Shown here: piece by piece, positions 34,857-44,367 of the stretch
Layout: each line of letters starts with the position of its first letter
How positions within the stretch are numbered: the stretch's first letter is position 1
Assembly: GCA_964494475.1 (NCBI GenBank)
Contig: CAZBRS010000028.1
Coordinates: forward strand, 11,689-75,688
DNA from: CAZBRS01 sp964494475
Lineage (GTDB): Bacteria > Myxococcota_A > UBA9042 > CAZBRS01
DNA: 64,000 bases
Direction of reading: 5' to 3'
Program-made: the position numbers and the translations under genes
The notes under the pieces: model-generated
The model's input: the letters and a program-made list of their open reading frames with translations, nothing else
Databases searched by the model: none
Told to the model about the DNA's origin: nothing

Positions 34857-36318
34857 GGGGCCTCTTCAGCTTCAGCACCGCCAGGTGCGCCGCCTGGAAG
34901 ACCACGTCGTACTGCGGGAAGTCGGCCAACTCCAGCCCGGGGATCGGCCGACCCGCGCGCGACGCGGCCGTGGGCACGATCATCCACGTATAATCGGGCG
35001 CGACCGGCAGCGACGCGCGCTCGCGGAGCGAGGGGTTCTGGGGTCCGAAGTGGGCCGCGACCTGGCGATCGGCCAGGTAGGGCTGCAGCAGGGCCGGGGC
35101 CGCCACCGACTCGACGGGGGGCACGCGCGCCAGCACCTCGGCGTACTCGGCGGCGTCGGGATCTCCCTCGACAGCGTGCAGGAAGCCGTGGCCCCAGCGC
35201 GCCTGCAGGGCCGGCGCGGCCAGCAGCAACGAGCCGACCACCAGGGCCTTCCAGGCCACGAACGGCCGCGAGCCCTCGGACCCCATGGCCGGCGTGACCA
35301 CAGCACTCCACCGCGCGAAGCGGGCCAACCCCTCGGCCGTGCCCCAGGCCAGCGTGGGCAGCAGCAGCGCCTCGTAGTGGAAGCCCAGCGAGCGCATGGG
35401 GTCGTGGTCCGACAGCAGGTTCTGCAGCAGGATCGGCGCTGCCACCACCAGGGTTCGCGGGGCGAACAGGGGCAGGAAGCCCCACGAGACGAACAGCTTG
35501 CCCAGGTACACGGCGCTGTCGGCCGAGAAGAGCCGGCCCCAGAAGGCCCCCGGGTTCGCGAAAGGCGCCTGCAGCAGCCCGCTCCACCCCTCGCCCAGAT
35601 AGGCGAAGCGCGCCATGGTCACGCCCGTGTGGTCGCCCCCGAACAGGGGAATGTACCAGCGCACGGCGACCACGAGCCACGCCAGCGACACGCCCACGGC
35701 GAACAGGCCCAGGCGACGGGGCAGCCCAGGCCGGACCGCCAGGGTGAGCCCCAGCGCCGCCGTGACGAGCGAGACGTTCTCCTTGCACCCCAGCGCCGCC
35801 AGCAGGAAGAGCACGAAGGGCCAGGGGCGCTCCTCGACGGCGAACACGAACAGCCACAGGAGGAGCGGCAGCGCCACCTGCGCCTCGTGCAGGTCGAAGG
35901 CCAGCGAGGCCGTGGCCGGCTGCACGACGAGCAGCACGGCGAGCAGCGCCGACACGCCCCGTCCGTGACACCGCCGCGCCAGCCGCCACAGCGGGAACAC
36001 CGCCGCCGCGAGCAACGCCGCCGACAGCGCCAGCAACGTGAGGGGCGAGGGCGCCAGCACGTAGAAGGGCAAGAGCGCGTACAGCATGGGCGCGGCGTGC
36101 GACCGCAGGTGATCGCCGTACTCGATCGAGTTGACGAAGCCGTTGCCCTGGGCCGCGTTCCAGAAGCCGTGGGCGTAGATGCCGAAGTCGAACGACTGCA
36201 CACCGAAGCCCTGCCAGCGCAGCCACGACGGCACGAAGAGAAAGGCGAACGCGGCCAGGGCCAGCAGGGCCGGCACCCACGCTTCGCGCACCCGCGGGGA
36301 GGGAAGCTCGAGGGACAT
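34816..36318 (-). CDS. DUF2079 family multi-pass membrane protein
   Basis: A 500-residue protein with about ten to eleven transmembrane helices, then a soluble C-terminal domain of about 100 residues. The family opening is clear: SFDFGIYAHGFWNAAQG after TM1, then GDHLRSHAAPMLYALLPFY. The Asp pair and His in these loops lie where GT-C glycosyltransferases hold catalytic and metal-binding residues. HEAQVALPLLLW and ALGCKENVSLV are also typical of DUF2079. It could transfer sugars from a polyprenyl carrier, but the family activity is not established. Its ATG overlaps the stop of the OM barrel gene upstream, placing it at the end of the ABC/LolA/barrel operon. Its 3' end overlaps the convergent gene. 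Confidence 0.8.
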   Translation of the reverse strand: MSLELPSPRVREAWVPALLALAAFAFLFVPSWLRWQGFGVQSFDFGIYAHGFWNAAQGNGFVNSIEYGDHLRSHAAPMLYALLPFYVLAPSPLTLLALSAALLAAAVFPLWRLARRCHGRGVSALLAVLLVVQPATASLAFDLHEAQVALPLLLWLFVFAVEERPWPFVLFLLAALGCKENVSLVTAALGLTLAVRPGLPRRLGLFAVGVSLAWLVVAVRWYIPLFGGDHTGVTMARFAYLGEGWSGLLQAPFANPGAFWGRLFSADSAVYLGKLFVSWGFLPLFAPRTLVVAAPILLQNLLSDHDPMRSLGFHYEALLLPTLAWGTAEGLARFARWSAVVTPAMGSEGSRPFVAWKALVVGSLLLAAPALQARWGHGFLHAVEGDPDAAEYAEVLARVPPVESVAAPALLQPYLADRQVAAHFGPQNPSLRERASLPVAPDYTWMIVPTAASRAGRPIPGLELADFPQYDVVFQAAHLAVLKLKRPPTAPRSSAGRSRG

Positions 36319-37796
36319 CAGAAATCGACCCGAAGGTTCACCCCGAGATCGACCATCTGGTAGGGCATGGACACCGGCACCGTCATGGGCGTGCCCGTGC
36401 CCGGGTCGAACGTCAGGCTGTCGAAGCCGAAGCGGAACTCGCCGCCCTTCTGTCCGTAATGGGCCTGCACGTAGGCCTGCACGGTGAGGTACGTGAGCAC
36501 CACGATCGACGTGTCGAAGCGCGAGAGGAAGCTCCTGTCCGTGAGGTTGCCCGTGGTCGTGAGGGTAAAGCTCACGTCGTCCCACGAGCCGGGGCCCGGC
36601 AGCGCTGCGTAGGCCGCGCCGTAGTACCTGCCCAGGTAGAACGGGCGGAAGAGCGCGCCCGCGGCCTGCCCGCTCAGCATGCCCGCGTAGGCCTCGGCGT
36701 AGGCGTCGCGGGAGAGCCAGTCGTCGGGGTTCCAGAAGCCCTCGACGCCCACGATCAGCAGGTCGTCGGCGTTGTACACGGCCGTGTACGAGACGCCGAG
36801 CGCCGCCTGCACGTAGACGTTCTCGTGCAGCAGCCCGTCGCGGTGCCGCAGCGTCTCGGTCAGGAAGGTCGCGCCCACCTCGGCCGTCAGGTCGACGTCG
36901 CCGACGCCGGCCGAGAGGTCGAGGGCCGCGCGCACGTCGTCGTGGCGGCGAACCGACGCCGACACGCCGAGCTCGACGCTCGAGAAGACCGCCTCGAGCC
37001 GCGCCAGGGCCGCCACGTCTTCGACCGCCGACGCCTGGTCGGTGAGCGCGAGCAGCACCACGTTCCAACCGAGCGACTCGATGGGCACGCGCACCTTCAC
37101 GGCCGACACGCCGCCGCGCGCGTCGAAGAAGTCGAGGGGGTCCTTGCGCGTGGCGTTCACGAGGTCGGCGGGGTTCCACAGGCGCGTGGCCCCGAAGCGC
37201 ACCGGCTGCTTTCCCACCGTCACCCATACGCGGCGCGCCACGTCGAAGTTCAGCCACAGCTGGTCCAGGCTGGCGCGCGGCGCGTTCAGGTCGCGGAGTT
37301 CGGGCATGGTGCCGGGGTCGAGGAGCGCACGCGCGGTGTCGTAGGCCTCCCGGAAGCTCTGGGGATAGCCGGCCGCCGGATCCCACGTGACGCGCCCCCG
37401 CACGAAGGCGCGCACCCGGTCGTTGGGCCTCCCGTCGAGGTACACGTCGAGCAGGTTGGGCATGGAGAGCGTCGAGAACCGATCGTCGCCCTCGTCGCCC
37501 TGGGGCACGGTGACCGCGCTGCGCAGGTAGAGCATGCCGCCCACCTGCATGCGATCCTTCTCGAGCAGCTCGTGGTGCTCGTCGCTGACGCGCACGTCGC
37601 CCCGCTCGGCGCCGAGCAGATCGGTGTCGCGCACGGCCTCGTCGGGCACGATGGGCGCCTCGTCGGCGGGCTCGCCGAACAGCTCGTCCTCGGAGGGCGC
37701 AGCCTGCGCCACGGCGGGTGCGACAAAAACCGACACGACCCAGGCAAGGGCGTAGCACGCTACGCCCCTACATACCGAACGACCCGCGGTCCTCAT
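36318..37796 (-). CDS. Outer-membrane beta-barrel protein linked to an ABC/LolA-like export cassette
   Basis: A 492-residue exported protein. A Sec signal ends at VAQA (about residue 32), and part of the signal is encoded by a 20-bp palindrome. An acidic segment follows (SEDELFGEPADEAPIVPDEAV), then alternating beta-strand sequence from about 90 to the end, closing with MVDLGVNLRVDF. A terminal Phe is the classic BAM signal for outer-membrane barrels. Wording such as WLNFDVARRVWVTVGKQPVRFGATRLWNPADLVN and DPLDFFDARGGVSAVKVRVP resembles DUF1302/alginate-export-type barrels. It overlaps the LolA-like gene upstream by 4 bp (ATGA) and the DUF2079 gene downstream. It is the likely outer-membrane end of a lipid or lipoprotein export route. 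Confidence 0.8.
   Translation of the reverse strand: MRTAGRSVCRGVACYALAWVVSVFVAPAVAQAAPSEDELFGEPADEAPIVPDEAVRDTDLLGAERGDVRVSDEHHELLEKDRMQVGGMLYLRSAVTVPQGDEGDDRFSTLSMPNLLDVYLDGRPNDRVRAFVRGRVTWDPAAGYPQSFREAYDTARALLDPGTMPELRDLNAPRASLDQLWLNFDVARRVWVTVGKQPVRFGATRLWNPADLVNATRKDPLDFFDARGGVSAVKVRVPIESLGWNVVLLALTDQASAVEDVAALARLEAVFSSVELGVSASVRRHDDVRAALDLSAGVGDVDLTAEVGATFLTETLRHRDGLLHENVYVQAALGVSYTAVYNADDLLIVGVEGFWNPDDWLSRDAYAEAYAGMLSGQAAGALFRPFYLGRYYGAAYAALPGPGSWDDVSFTLTTTGNLTDRSFLSRFDTSIVVLTYLTVQAYVQAHYGQKGGEFRFGFDSLTFDPGTGTPMTVPVSMPYQMVDLGVNLRVDF
37748..37767. repeat. 20-bp palindrome GGGCGTAGC-AC-GCTACGCCC inside a signal-peptide coding region
   Basis: A perfect 9-2-9 inverted repeat at codons about 10-16 of the OM barrel gene, encoding part of the signal peptide (RGVACYAL). 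The preceding CCTAC completes the GTAGGGGCG wording of a common dispersed palindrome. It would form a strong hairpin in the 5' end of the mRNA. Confidence 0.7.
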
Positions 37797-38569
37797 CTCG
37801 ATTTGCTCTCCAGCCAGGCCTTGGTGAAGATGTTGGTCGGCAGCGGGGTCAGGTCCATCTCCTTCAGGAGCACGAGCGTCGAGTTGTCCTTCTCGACCTC
37901 GTCGTAGATGCGAATCTCGCCCGGGTACCACACCTCGGCCTGCTTCGTCTCCGAGAAGATCTTCTTCCAGCGCGGCGTGTAGGTGGTACGCATCAGCTTG
38001 CCGCTGGCCGCGAAGTCTTGTGCCTTCAAGACGTTCTCGGTCTCGGCGTCGACCCAGATCTCGACCACCGGGTAGGGCACGTCGGCCGCGCCCTTCGCCT
38101 CGAGCTTCAGGTGGTGCACCGTGTACTTGCCGAGCGCCTCCTCGGCCACGTAACGGGGCGTGTACTCGAGGGCCAGGCGGCTCTCGTCGAAGTCGCGGCG
38201 TCGGCTGTCGGTGCCGTGGATGCGCTCGCGCTCGGTGCGGCGTTCCCAGCGCCCCACGGTGGGGTCGTACATCCACAGGTTCTTCTCGAGGCGCAGGTAG
38301 CCCTTGCCGCGCTCGGACTTGGGCTTCAGGAGGAGGATCATGAGCTTGTCCTCCTCGTCGCGCCGGTAGATGACGGCCTCCTGCACGCGATCGGTCTTGC
38401 CGCGCTCTTTGGCCTCGATGTAGGCGAGCGCCTTGTAGTCGCCTCGACTCTGCTGTCGCAGGTCGATGCGCTGGAGGAGCGCGAGCATCTGCGCGTCGTC
38501 GAGGGCCCGGGCGGGCGTGGCCGTCAGCAGCCCGAGCGCCAGCACCAGCAAGGTCGGGATCGTACGCAT
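37793..38569 (-). CDS. LolA-like outer-membrane lipoprotein-sorting family protein
   Basis: A 258-residue periplasmic protein with a Sec signal ending at PARA. The body (GDYKALAYIEAKERGKTDRVQEAVIYRRDEEDKLMILLLKPKSERGKGYLRLEKNLWMYDPTVGRWER, then VVEIWVDAETENVLKAQDFAASGKLMRTTYTPRWKKI) matches the large family of LolA-fold proteins annotated as outer membrane lipoprotein-sorting proteins. Half-barrel strands form a hydrophobic cleft for acyl chains. Such proteins often sit beside MMPL/RND or MacB-like ABC transporters plus an OM barrel, as here. It lies 12 bp downstream of an ABC permease and overlaps the barrel gene. Role: shuttling a lipidated substrate across the periplasm, by analogy. Confidence 0.86.
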   Translation of the reverse strand: MRTIPTLLVLALGLLTATPARALDDAQMLALLQRIDLRQQSRGDYKALAYIEAKERGKTDRVQEAVIYRRDEEDKLMILLLKPKSERGKGYLRLEKNLWMYDPTVGRWERRTERERIHGTDSRRRDFDESRLALEYTPRYVAEEALGKYTVHHLKLEAKGAADVPYPVVEIWVDAETENVLKAQDFAASGKLMRTTYTPRWKKIFSETKQAEVWYPGEIRIYDEVEKDNSTLVLLKEMDLTPLPTNIFTKAWLESKSR

Positions 38570-38581
38570 GGAGGACTCCGT

Positions 38582-39883
38582 CTACCCAACGTGGTGGATC
38601 GCGGTGATGGGACGCATGCGGGCGGCCCGGAGCGCCGGAAAGACCGAGAAGAACGTGATGAGCAGCGGAATCCAGACCAGGGCCGCCGCCACGCCGCCCG
38701 GCTCGAGCACGAGCTTCAGCGTATCGGAGAGCAGGAAGACCTGGAAGCCCTCGGAGACGGGAAGCCGCGCCCAGTTGAGGCCCGCGGCCACCGCGGCCCC
38801 CACGATGACCCCCACGGCTGTGGCCAGCACCGCCAGGGTGAAGACCTCGAGCAGCACCATGACCAGCACGCGCCAGCGGGCCATGCCGATGGCCCGGAGG
38901 GTGCCGATCTCGCGGGTGCGCTCCCGAATGGAGATCCACAGCGTGTTCATCACGCCGATCACGATGATGACGAGCAGGATGATCGTGAGCAGCATGGTCA
39001 CCGTCTCGAAGGTCTTCAAGGTCCAGTCGAGCATCGAGAGCTCGTCCTTCCAGATGCTCACGTCCAGCTTCTGGCCCGTCCAGTCCTCGGACGCGATCGT
39101 CTGGAACTTGTGGAAGTACGGCACGTCGAGCTTCTCCATCAGCCGGTGGCCGAGCTTCTCGAGGCCCAGCTTGACGCGCGCCTCGACGGCCGCCGACTCG
39201 TCGGGATCGTCGAGGTAGATCTGGATGACCCCGGTCGTGTCGGGGTCCAGCAGGTACAGGTCCTGGATGGTCTGCTTCGAGACGTAGCAGCTCATGATCG
39301 ACAACAAACCCAGGTCCCGGGCGATGGCCACCACGTCGACGTCGATCGAGTTGTTGGTGCCACGGAGGACGGGCGACGTGAGGGTCACGCGGTCGCCGAC
39401 CTCGACCCCCAGGCGGGTGGCCTGGGCCTCGTACAGCATGACCTTTCCGGGGCCGACCAGGTCCTCGACGCGCCCCTTCGCGACCTGCACGACGCGCAGG
39501 ATCTCGCGATCGCGCTCGATGTCGATGCCCGTGAGGCCGGTCTGCACCGAATCGGTCTCGCTGACGAACTTGCCGAAGCCGCGCGTGCGGTCGACGATCA
39601 GACGCGCCTCGGGCACGAGCGCCGCCACCTGCCCGAGCACCTGCTCGCGGTGGATGAGCACCGGCGCCGGGCGCCCCGCGGTGATCTTGTAGAACCCCGC
39701 GACGTTCACGTGCCCCGAGATGAGCGCCGTGCCGGCGTCGATCATGGTGGTCTGGATGCCGTTGCCCACGGCGCCGAGCAGGATCATGAGGGCCGTCACG
39801 GCCGCGATGGCGCTGCCGAGCAGCGTGTTTCGCCGGCGGTTCAGGGCGAGGTTCCGGAGCGCGATGAGCAGGAGTCGACCCAT
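38582..39883 (-). CDS. FtsX/MacB-type ABC transporter permease (second of two)
   Basis: A 433-residue inner-membrane subunit with the MacB/LolCE topology. TM1 is at about 20-42 (LLGSAIAAVTALMILLGAVGNG), then a large periplasmic domain (about 45-295), and three C-terminal helices. TM2 (FETVTMLLTIILLVIIVIGVMNTLWISI) runs directly into the conserved cytoplasmic coupling sequence RERTREIGTLRAIGM; TM3 is VLLEVFTLAVLATAVGVIVGA and TM4 is AAALVWIPLLITFFSVFPALRAARMRPITAIHHV. Substrates of this class are lipoproteins, lipids or small peptides moved from the outer leaflet rather than across the membrane. It is paired with a longer homologous permease 1 bp upstream and an ATPase. Confidence 0.9.
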   Translation of the reverse strand: MGRLLLIALRNLALNRRRNTLLGSAIAAVTALMILLGAVGNGIQTTMIDAGTALISGHVNVAGFYKITAGRPAPVLIHREQVLGQVAALVPEARLIVDRTRGFGKFVSETDSVQTGLTGIDIERDREILRVVQVAKGRVEDLVGPGKVMLYEAQATRLGVEVGDRVTLTSPVLRGTNNSIDVDVVAIARDLGLLSIMSCYVSKQTIQDLYLLDPDTTGVIQIYLDDPDESAAVEARVKLGLEKLGHRLMEKLDVPYFHKFQTIASEDWTGQKLDVSIWKDELSMLDWTLKTFETVTMLLTIILLVIIVIGVMNTLWISIRERTREIGTLRAIGMARWRVLVMVLLEVFTLAVLATAVGVIVGAAVAAGLNWARLPVSEGFQVFLLSDTLKLVLEPGGVAAALVWIPLLITFFSVFPALRAARMRPITAIHHVG

Positions 39884-39884
39884 C

Positions 39885-42037
39885 TCAGTCCTCCTTCCCC
39901 ATCGCTTCGACGGGTTGCACCGCCATGGCCAGGCGCGCCGGGTAGAAGACCGACGCGACCGTCACGACGAAGACCACGCCGAAGGCCACCAGGAAGTGCG
40001 CGGGCGCCAGCGTGGGCAGCAGCCGCGGCCCGGCGAACAGGAAGTACAGCTCGTCGGTGAAGGCCGGCAGGCCCACCTGCCCGAGCACCACGATGATGCC
40101 CGAGCCGAGCCCGACGCCGACCAGCCCGAAGCCGAACCCGAGCACCACGGACTCGATGAGCAGCAGGGCGAGGATGGTACGCTTCTGGGCACCCATGGCC
40201 CGCATGGCCCCGATCTCGCGGGTGCGGTCGAGGGTGGCCATGACCATGCTGTTGTTGATGATGACCAGGGCCACCAGGAAGATGATGACGATGGCCGTGA
40301 CCAGCACGATCCAGATGACGCCGATGAACTTGCCCACGAGCCCGCTCACCTCGCGCCAGTCGGCGACGCGCAGGTGGAGGCCCTTCTCGCGCGAGAGCGC
40401 CTCGATGGACGCGCGGGCTTCGGGGATGCGCTCCATGCCGTCGAGCCGGAGCGCCGCCTGGATGACCACGCCCGCCTCGAGCTCGTCCTGCCCGTAGATC
40501 CGGTTCGCGAGCGCGTCGTCGTAGCGCCGCCCGCCGTCCTTCATGTCGATGCCCGCGAACTCGTCGAAGCCGGCCGGCGCGGGGGCCTCGGGCGCGGTTT
40601 CGGGCGCGGTTTCGGGCGCGGCCTCGGGCGCGGCCTCGGGCGCGGCCTCGGCGCCGAAGAGCTCGTCCTCGGCGCGGGCGCGCTCGACCTGGCGCACGCC
40701 GGAGGCGCGCTGGATCTCGGCCAACTCCTCGCGCCGGTCCTCGGTCATGTAGCCGTAGAGGTCCCGGAACGTCATGAGATCCATCACGTTGTACACGCCC
40801 GCCAGCATGGACTTCTCGAGGCCCTTGAAGCGGTAGGTGCCCCAGACCTTGACGTTGACGGCGGTCATGTAGCCGCTGCGCGTGACCGAGCGGATGGTCA
40901 GGGTATCGCCCACGCGCACCTTGTAGAGCACGAGGTACGGGGCGATGGTCTCGTAGAAGAAGTCGAAGCGTTCGTCGAAGCTGGCGTCGTCGACCGTGAG
41001 GAAGCGCGTCACGAGCGCGGTCGCGTCGGCCTCGTCGGTCGCGAGCAGCGCCCGGAGCGCATCGGTCACCTTCGCCTTCGCGGGCCCGTCGAGCTGCAGC
41101 ACGATCTCCTTCGACAACCGCGAGAGCTGCTCGCCCACCGCCTTCAGCTCGGGGGTCTCGGCCAGGCTCTGCCCACGCTCGCGCTTCTCGCGGATCTGGT
41201 CGAAGCGACGGGCCACGGGGTGCTTGACCTGCCGTTCGTACATCTGCTTGGCGAACAGGAAGCCGCGCTGCCCGGGCGGGATCATCTGGCCGTCGACGAT
41301 CTCGAACATGTCGAAGCTCTTCGCGAACGCCTGGGGGTCGGTGCCGATGTAGCGCAGGAAGAGCATGCTCTCGTCCATGGCCAGCGGCGCGATGCGGTTC
41401 TCGAGGAACTCGAGGGTGGCCTCGCAGGCGGTGGCGTCGGCCGCAGGCCCGGGCACGCACGAGGCCTCGAGCCCGCTCCACAGCTCGTCGGAGAGCGCAC
41501 GCTCGACGTCGCCGGGGCGCACGATGGCGTCGTCGCCCAGCTGCTCGACGCGGGAAAACCCGGCCAGGTTGTGCCCGGCGGCCTTCAAGAGACCAACCAT
41601 CTCGCGCACGTGCGCGGACAACACCTTCGTACGGGCCAGATCGCCCGCCGCGAGCACCCGGCGGAGCTCGCCGAGCTTGACGTCGAGCATGTTGCCCGAG
41701 AACACGGTGGCGAAGTCGGTGCCCATGGGGATGACCGCCTCGACGCCTGGCACACGCTCGAGCTCGGCCTTGAGCGCGTGGAAGTCGTCGATGCGGCCCA
41801 GGTCGGGCGTACCCGTGGGGGCGTTGAACAGGTCGATCTTGTCGCGCGCGCCGGCGTCGGAGACCTGCAGGTGCCCCGACACGCTGCCCACCACGCTGCG
41901 CGCCATCGAGCGGTCGAGGGCCGAGAGGAGCGAGCCCCCCACGACCACGAGCGTGGTGCCGAACACCACCAGCAGCCCGATGATCAGCGTGCGGACCGGC
42001 GTCGCGAGGACGTTCCGGACCGCCATGCGCAGGAGCA

Positions 42038-42041
<4 letters not shown>
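39885..42041 (-). CDS. FtsX/MacB-type ABC transporter permease with enlarged periplasmic domain
   Basis: 718 residues, nearly 300 more than its partner. TM1 (about 17-40, RTLIIGLLVVFGTTLVVVGGSLLSAL), then an unusually large periplasmic domain of about 540 residues. It includes a helical region (about 215-360) and an Ala/Pro/Glu linker (about 465-485) from a 12-bp tandem repeat. Three helices with the FtsX core follow: VGKFIGVIWIVLVTAIVIIFLVALVIINNSMVMATLDRTREIGAMRAMG, then LLLIESVVLGFGFGLVGVGLGSG and FLVAFGVVFVVTVASVFYPARLAMAVQPVEAMGKED. The ATG at 42041 overlaps the ATPase stop (ATGA) after GGAGGCGGC. The long periplasmic part may receive a specific cargo or dock the LolA-like protein. Confidence 0.9.
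40585..40655 (-). repeat. 12-bp tandem repeat encoding an Ala-Pro-Glu-(Ala/Thr) linker
   Basis: Five 12-bp units of G(CC/TT)TCGGGCGCG plus a partial sixth, coding for APEA/APET on the minus strand in the periplasmic domain of the long permease. Likely flexible, and prone to copy-number change by slippage. Confidence 0.85.
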
Positions 42042-42733
<692 letters not shown>

Positions 42734-42776
42734 TTCGTCCGTCTCCTCGACTCGCGCGTCGAACGCTGCGACATGA

Positions 42777-42782
42777 TACACT
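42777..42782 (+). promoter_or_regulatory. Candidate -10 box (TACACT) 7 bp before an ATG without Shine-Dalgarno
   Basis: TACACT ends 7 bp before the ATG at 42790. No convincing -35 and no ribosome binding site are visible. The geometry is the same as at 31849-31854 and fits leaderless initiation. Confidence 0.4.
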
Positions 42783-42789
42783 CGTCGCC

Positions 42790-44367
42790 ATGCTTCGTCG
42801 ACGGCTCGCGAACCTCTTGTCCTTCCGCGCGCAGTTCGGTTTCATCGTTCTGGCTCTGGCGCTGGCGCTGCGCCTCGCCCTGGTCCCCACCGCGCGCTTC
42901 ACGAACGACGAGGCCCGGGCCTGGGCCGAAGCCGTCGACATCGCGAACGGCGCCGGGATGCCGCTGCTCGGGCAGCCCGTCACGGGGGGCCCCGCGCGCG
43001 TCCCGGGCCCGTTCGTCCCCTGGACCCTCGCGCTCTCGCAGGTCGGAGGCGCCTCACCCGAGCGCGCTTACGCCCTGGTCGCGCTCCTCGGCAGCCTGGC
43101 GGTGCTCGTCACGTGGCACGCGCTGCGCCGCCCCTTCGGCGAGGCCGGCGCATTGGCGGTGGGGTTGCTGCTCGCGACCTCGCCCTGGAGCACCCTCTAC
43201 TCGGTGTCGACGCTCACCGTGAGCCTGGTGGCGCTGCCGTGCGCGGTCGCGATCCTGGCCGTCGTACGGCTTCGCGAGCGGCCCACGCCGGGGTGGACCG
43301 CCGTACTGATGGCGGCAGCAGCCCTGTTGCCCCAGGCGCACCTGTCGGCCCCCGCCCTTTGGGCGGCGCTCGGCGTGCTGGTCCTTCCCGTGCTCGGTCG
43401 CCTCCCCCGCCGGGGCGTGCTGGCCGGGGTCGCGCTCACGGGGCTGTTCTACGCGCCGATGCTCGTCCACGAGCTGCGCACGGGCTGGCAGAACGCGCAC
43501 GCCCTGATGCACGGACCGGCAGGAGGCGCGTCCGGGCCAGGCGTCGAACGGTTGCTGCTCCAGACGGCCCACCTGCTCACGCTCGACACGTCCCACCGCG
43601 AACTGCTCGGCGACTGGACCGGCCTCAGGCCCGGCGACCTGCTCGCGGCCTTCTGGCACGGGACGCCGCTCCGGCCGGCCGAACCGTTCGCCGTGAGCGC
43701 GCGCGTCCTCTCGGCAGTCCTGGCGCTCGCGGTGGTCGGGTCCTGGGCAGCCACCTTGCTCCGCTCCCCGTGGCGCCGTCGAGCACCCTCTCCCGAACCC
43801 CGGGCCCTCCCCGACGAGGCGCGCGGGTTCGCATGGGCCGCGCTGGCCGGCGTCGCGACCGCCGCGGGCCTGCTGGCGCTCTCGGGTCGCGAGGCAGCGC
43901 CCCACTACGTGCAGCCGTTGCTGCCCTTCCTTCTGGCCCCCGTGGCCCCCCTGGTGGCGCACGCCATGCGGGGCCCCCGCGCCGCCCGCGCGGTGGTCTG
44001 GGGCACGCTCGGGCTGGTCGCCGTCGGGGGCGTCGAGGCCTCGCTGGCGGTCTCGCGCCGAGTCGACGCGCCGCGCGGCCTCGCCGTCCAGCGACGCGTC
44101 GCACAGTGGCTGGTGGTCGAAGCCGACACGCTGCCCCGGCCCGTCGACCTCGACGTGCGGGTCGACCCCGCTGGCCCGCGCGAGCCCTGGCCCCTCGGCC
44201 ACGTGGTGCACCTCGTTCTCGGGATCGACGTGCGCGTGACGTCCGCGCGCGAACCTCCCACGCTCATCCTGGCGCGGCCCGGAGACCCGCCGCCGCCGGG
44301 CTACGCCCTCACGCTCGACGCCGGCGCGGCCCTCCTGTATCGTCGATCGTCGGAGAACGCACCATGA
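42790..44367 (+). CDS. GT39/ArnT-like multi-pass membrane glycosyltransferase
   Basis: A 525-residue inner-membrane protein with about eleven hydrophobic segments. The first periplasmic loop begins TARFTNDEARAWAEA, where the Asp-Glu pair takes the place of the catalytic/metal-binding acidic pair of dolichyl-phosphate-mannose and ArnT-type transferases. LLLATSPWSTLYSVSTLTVSLVAL is the next typical stretch, and ALSGREAAPHYVQPLLPFLLAPVAPL resembles the conserved late helices with His-Tyr. The C-terminal soluble tail is about 90 residues. It probably moves a sugar or other moiety from a polyprenyl phosphate to an envelope acceptor. The ATG lies 7 bp after a -10-like box. It overlaps thiD by 4 bp (ATGA), an odd pairing with no obvious logic. 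Confidence 0.75.
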   Translation: MLRRRLANLLSFRAQFGFIVLALALALRLALVPTARFTNDEARAWAEAVDIANGAGMPLLGQPVTGGPARVPGPFVPWTLALSQVGGASPERAYALVALLGSLAVLVTWHALRRPFGEAGALAVGLLLATSPWSTLYSVSTLTVSLVALPCAVAILAVVRLRERPTPGWTAVLMAAAALLPQAHLSAPALWAALGVLVLPVLGRLPRRGVLAGVALTGLFYAPMLVHELRTGWQNAHALMHGPAGGASGPGVERLLLQTAHLLTLDTSHRELLGDWTGLRPGDLLAAFWHGTPLRPAEPFAVSARVLSAVLALAVVGSWAATLLRSPWRRRAPSPEPRALPDEARGFAWAALAGVATAAGLLALSGREAAPHYVQPLLPFLLAPVAPLVAHAMRGPRAARAVVWGTLGLVAVGGVEASLAVSRRVDAPRGLAVQRRVAQWLVVEADTLPRPVDLDVRVDPAGPREPWPLGHVVHLVLGIDVRVTSAREPPTLILARPGDPPPPGYALTLDAGAALLYRRSSENAP

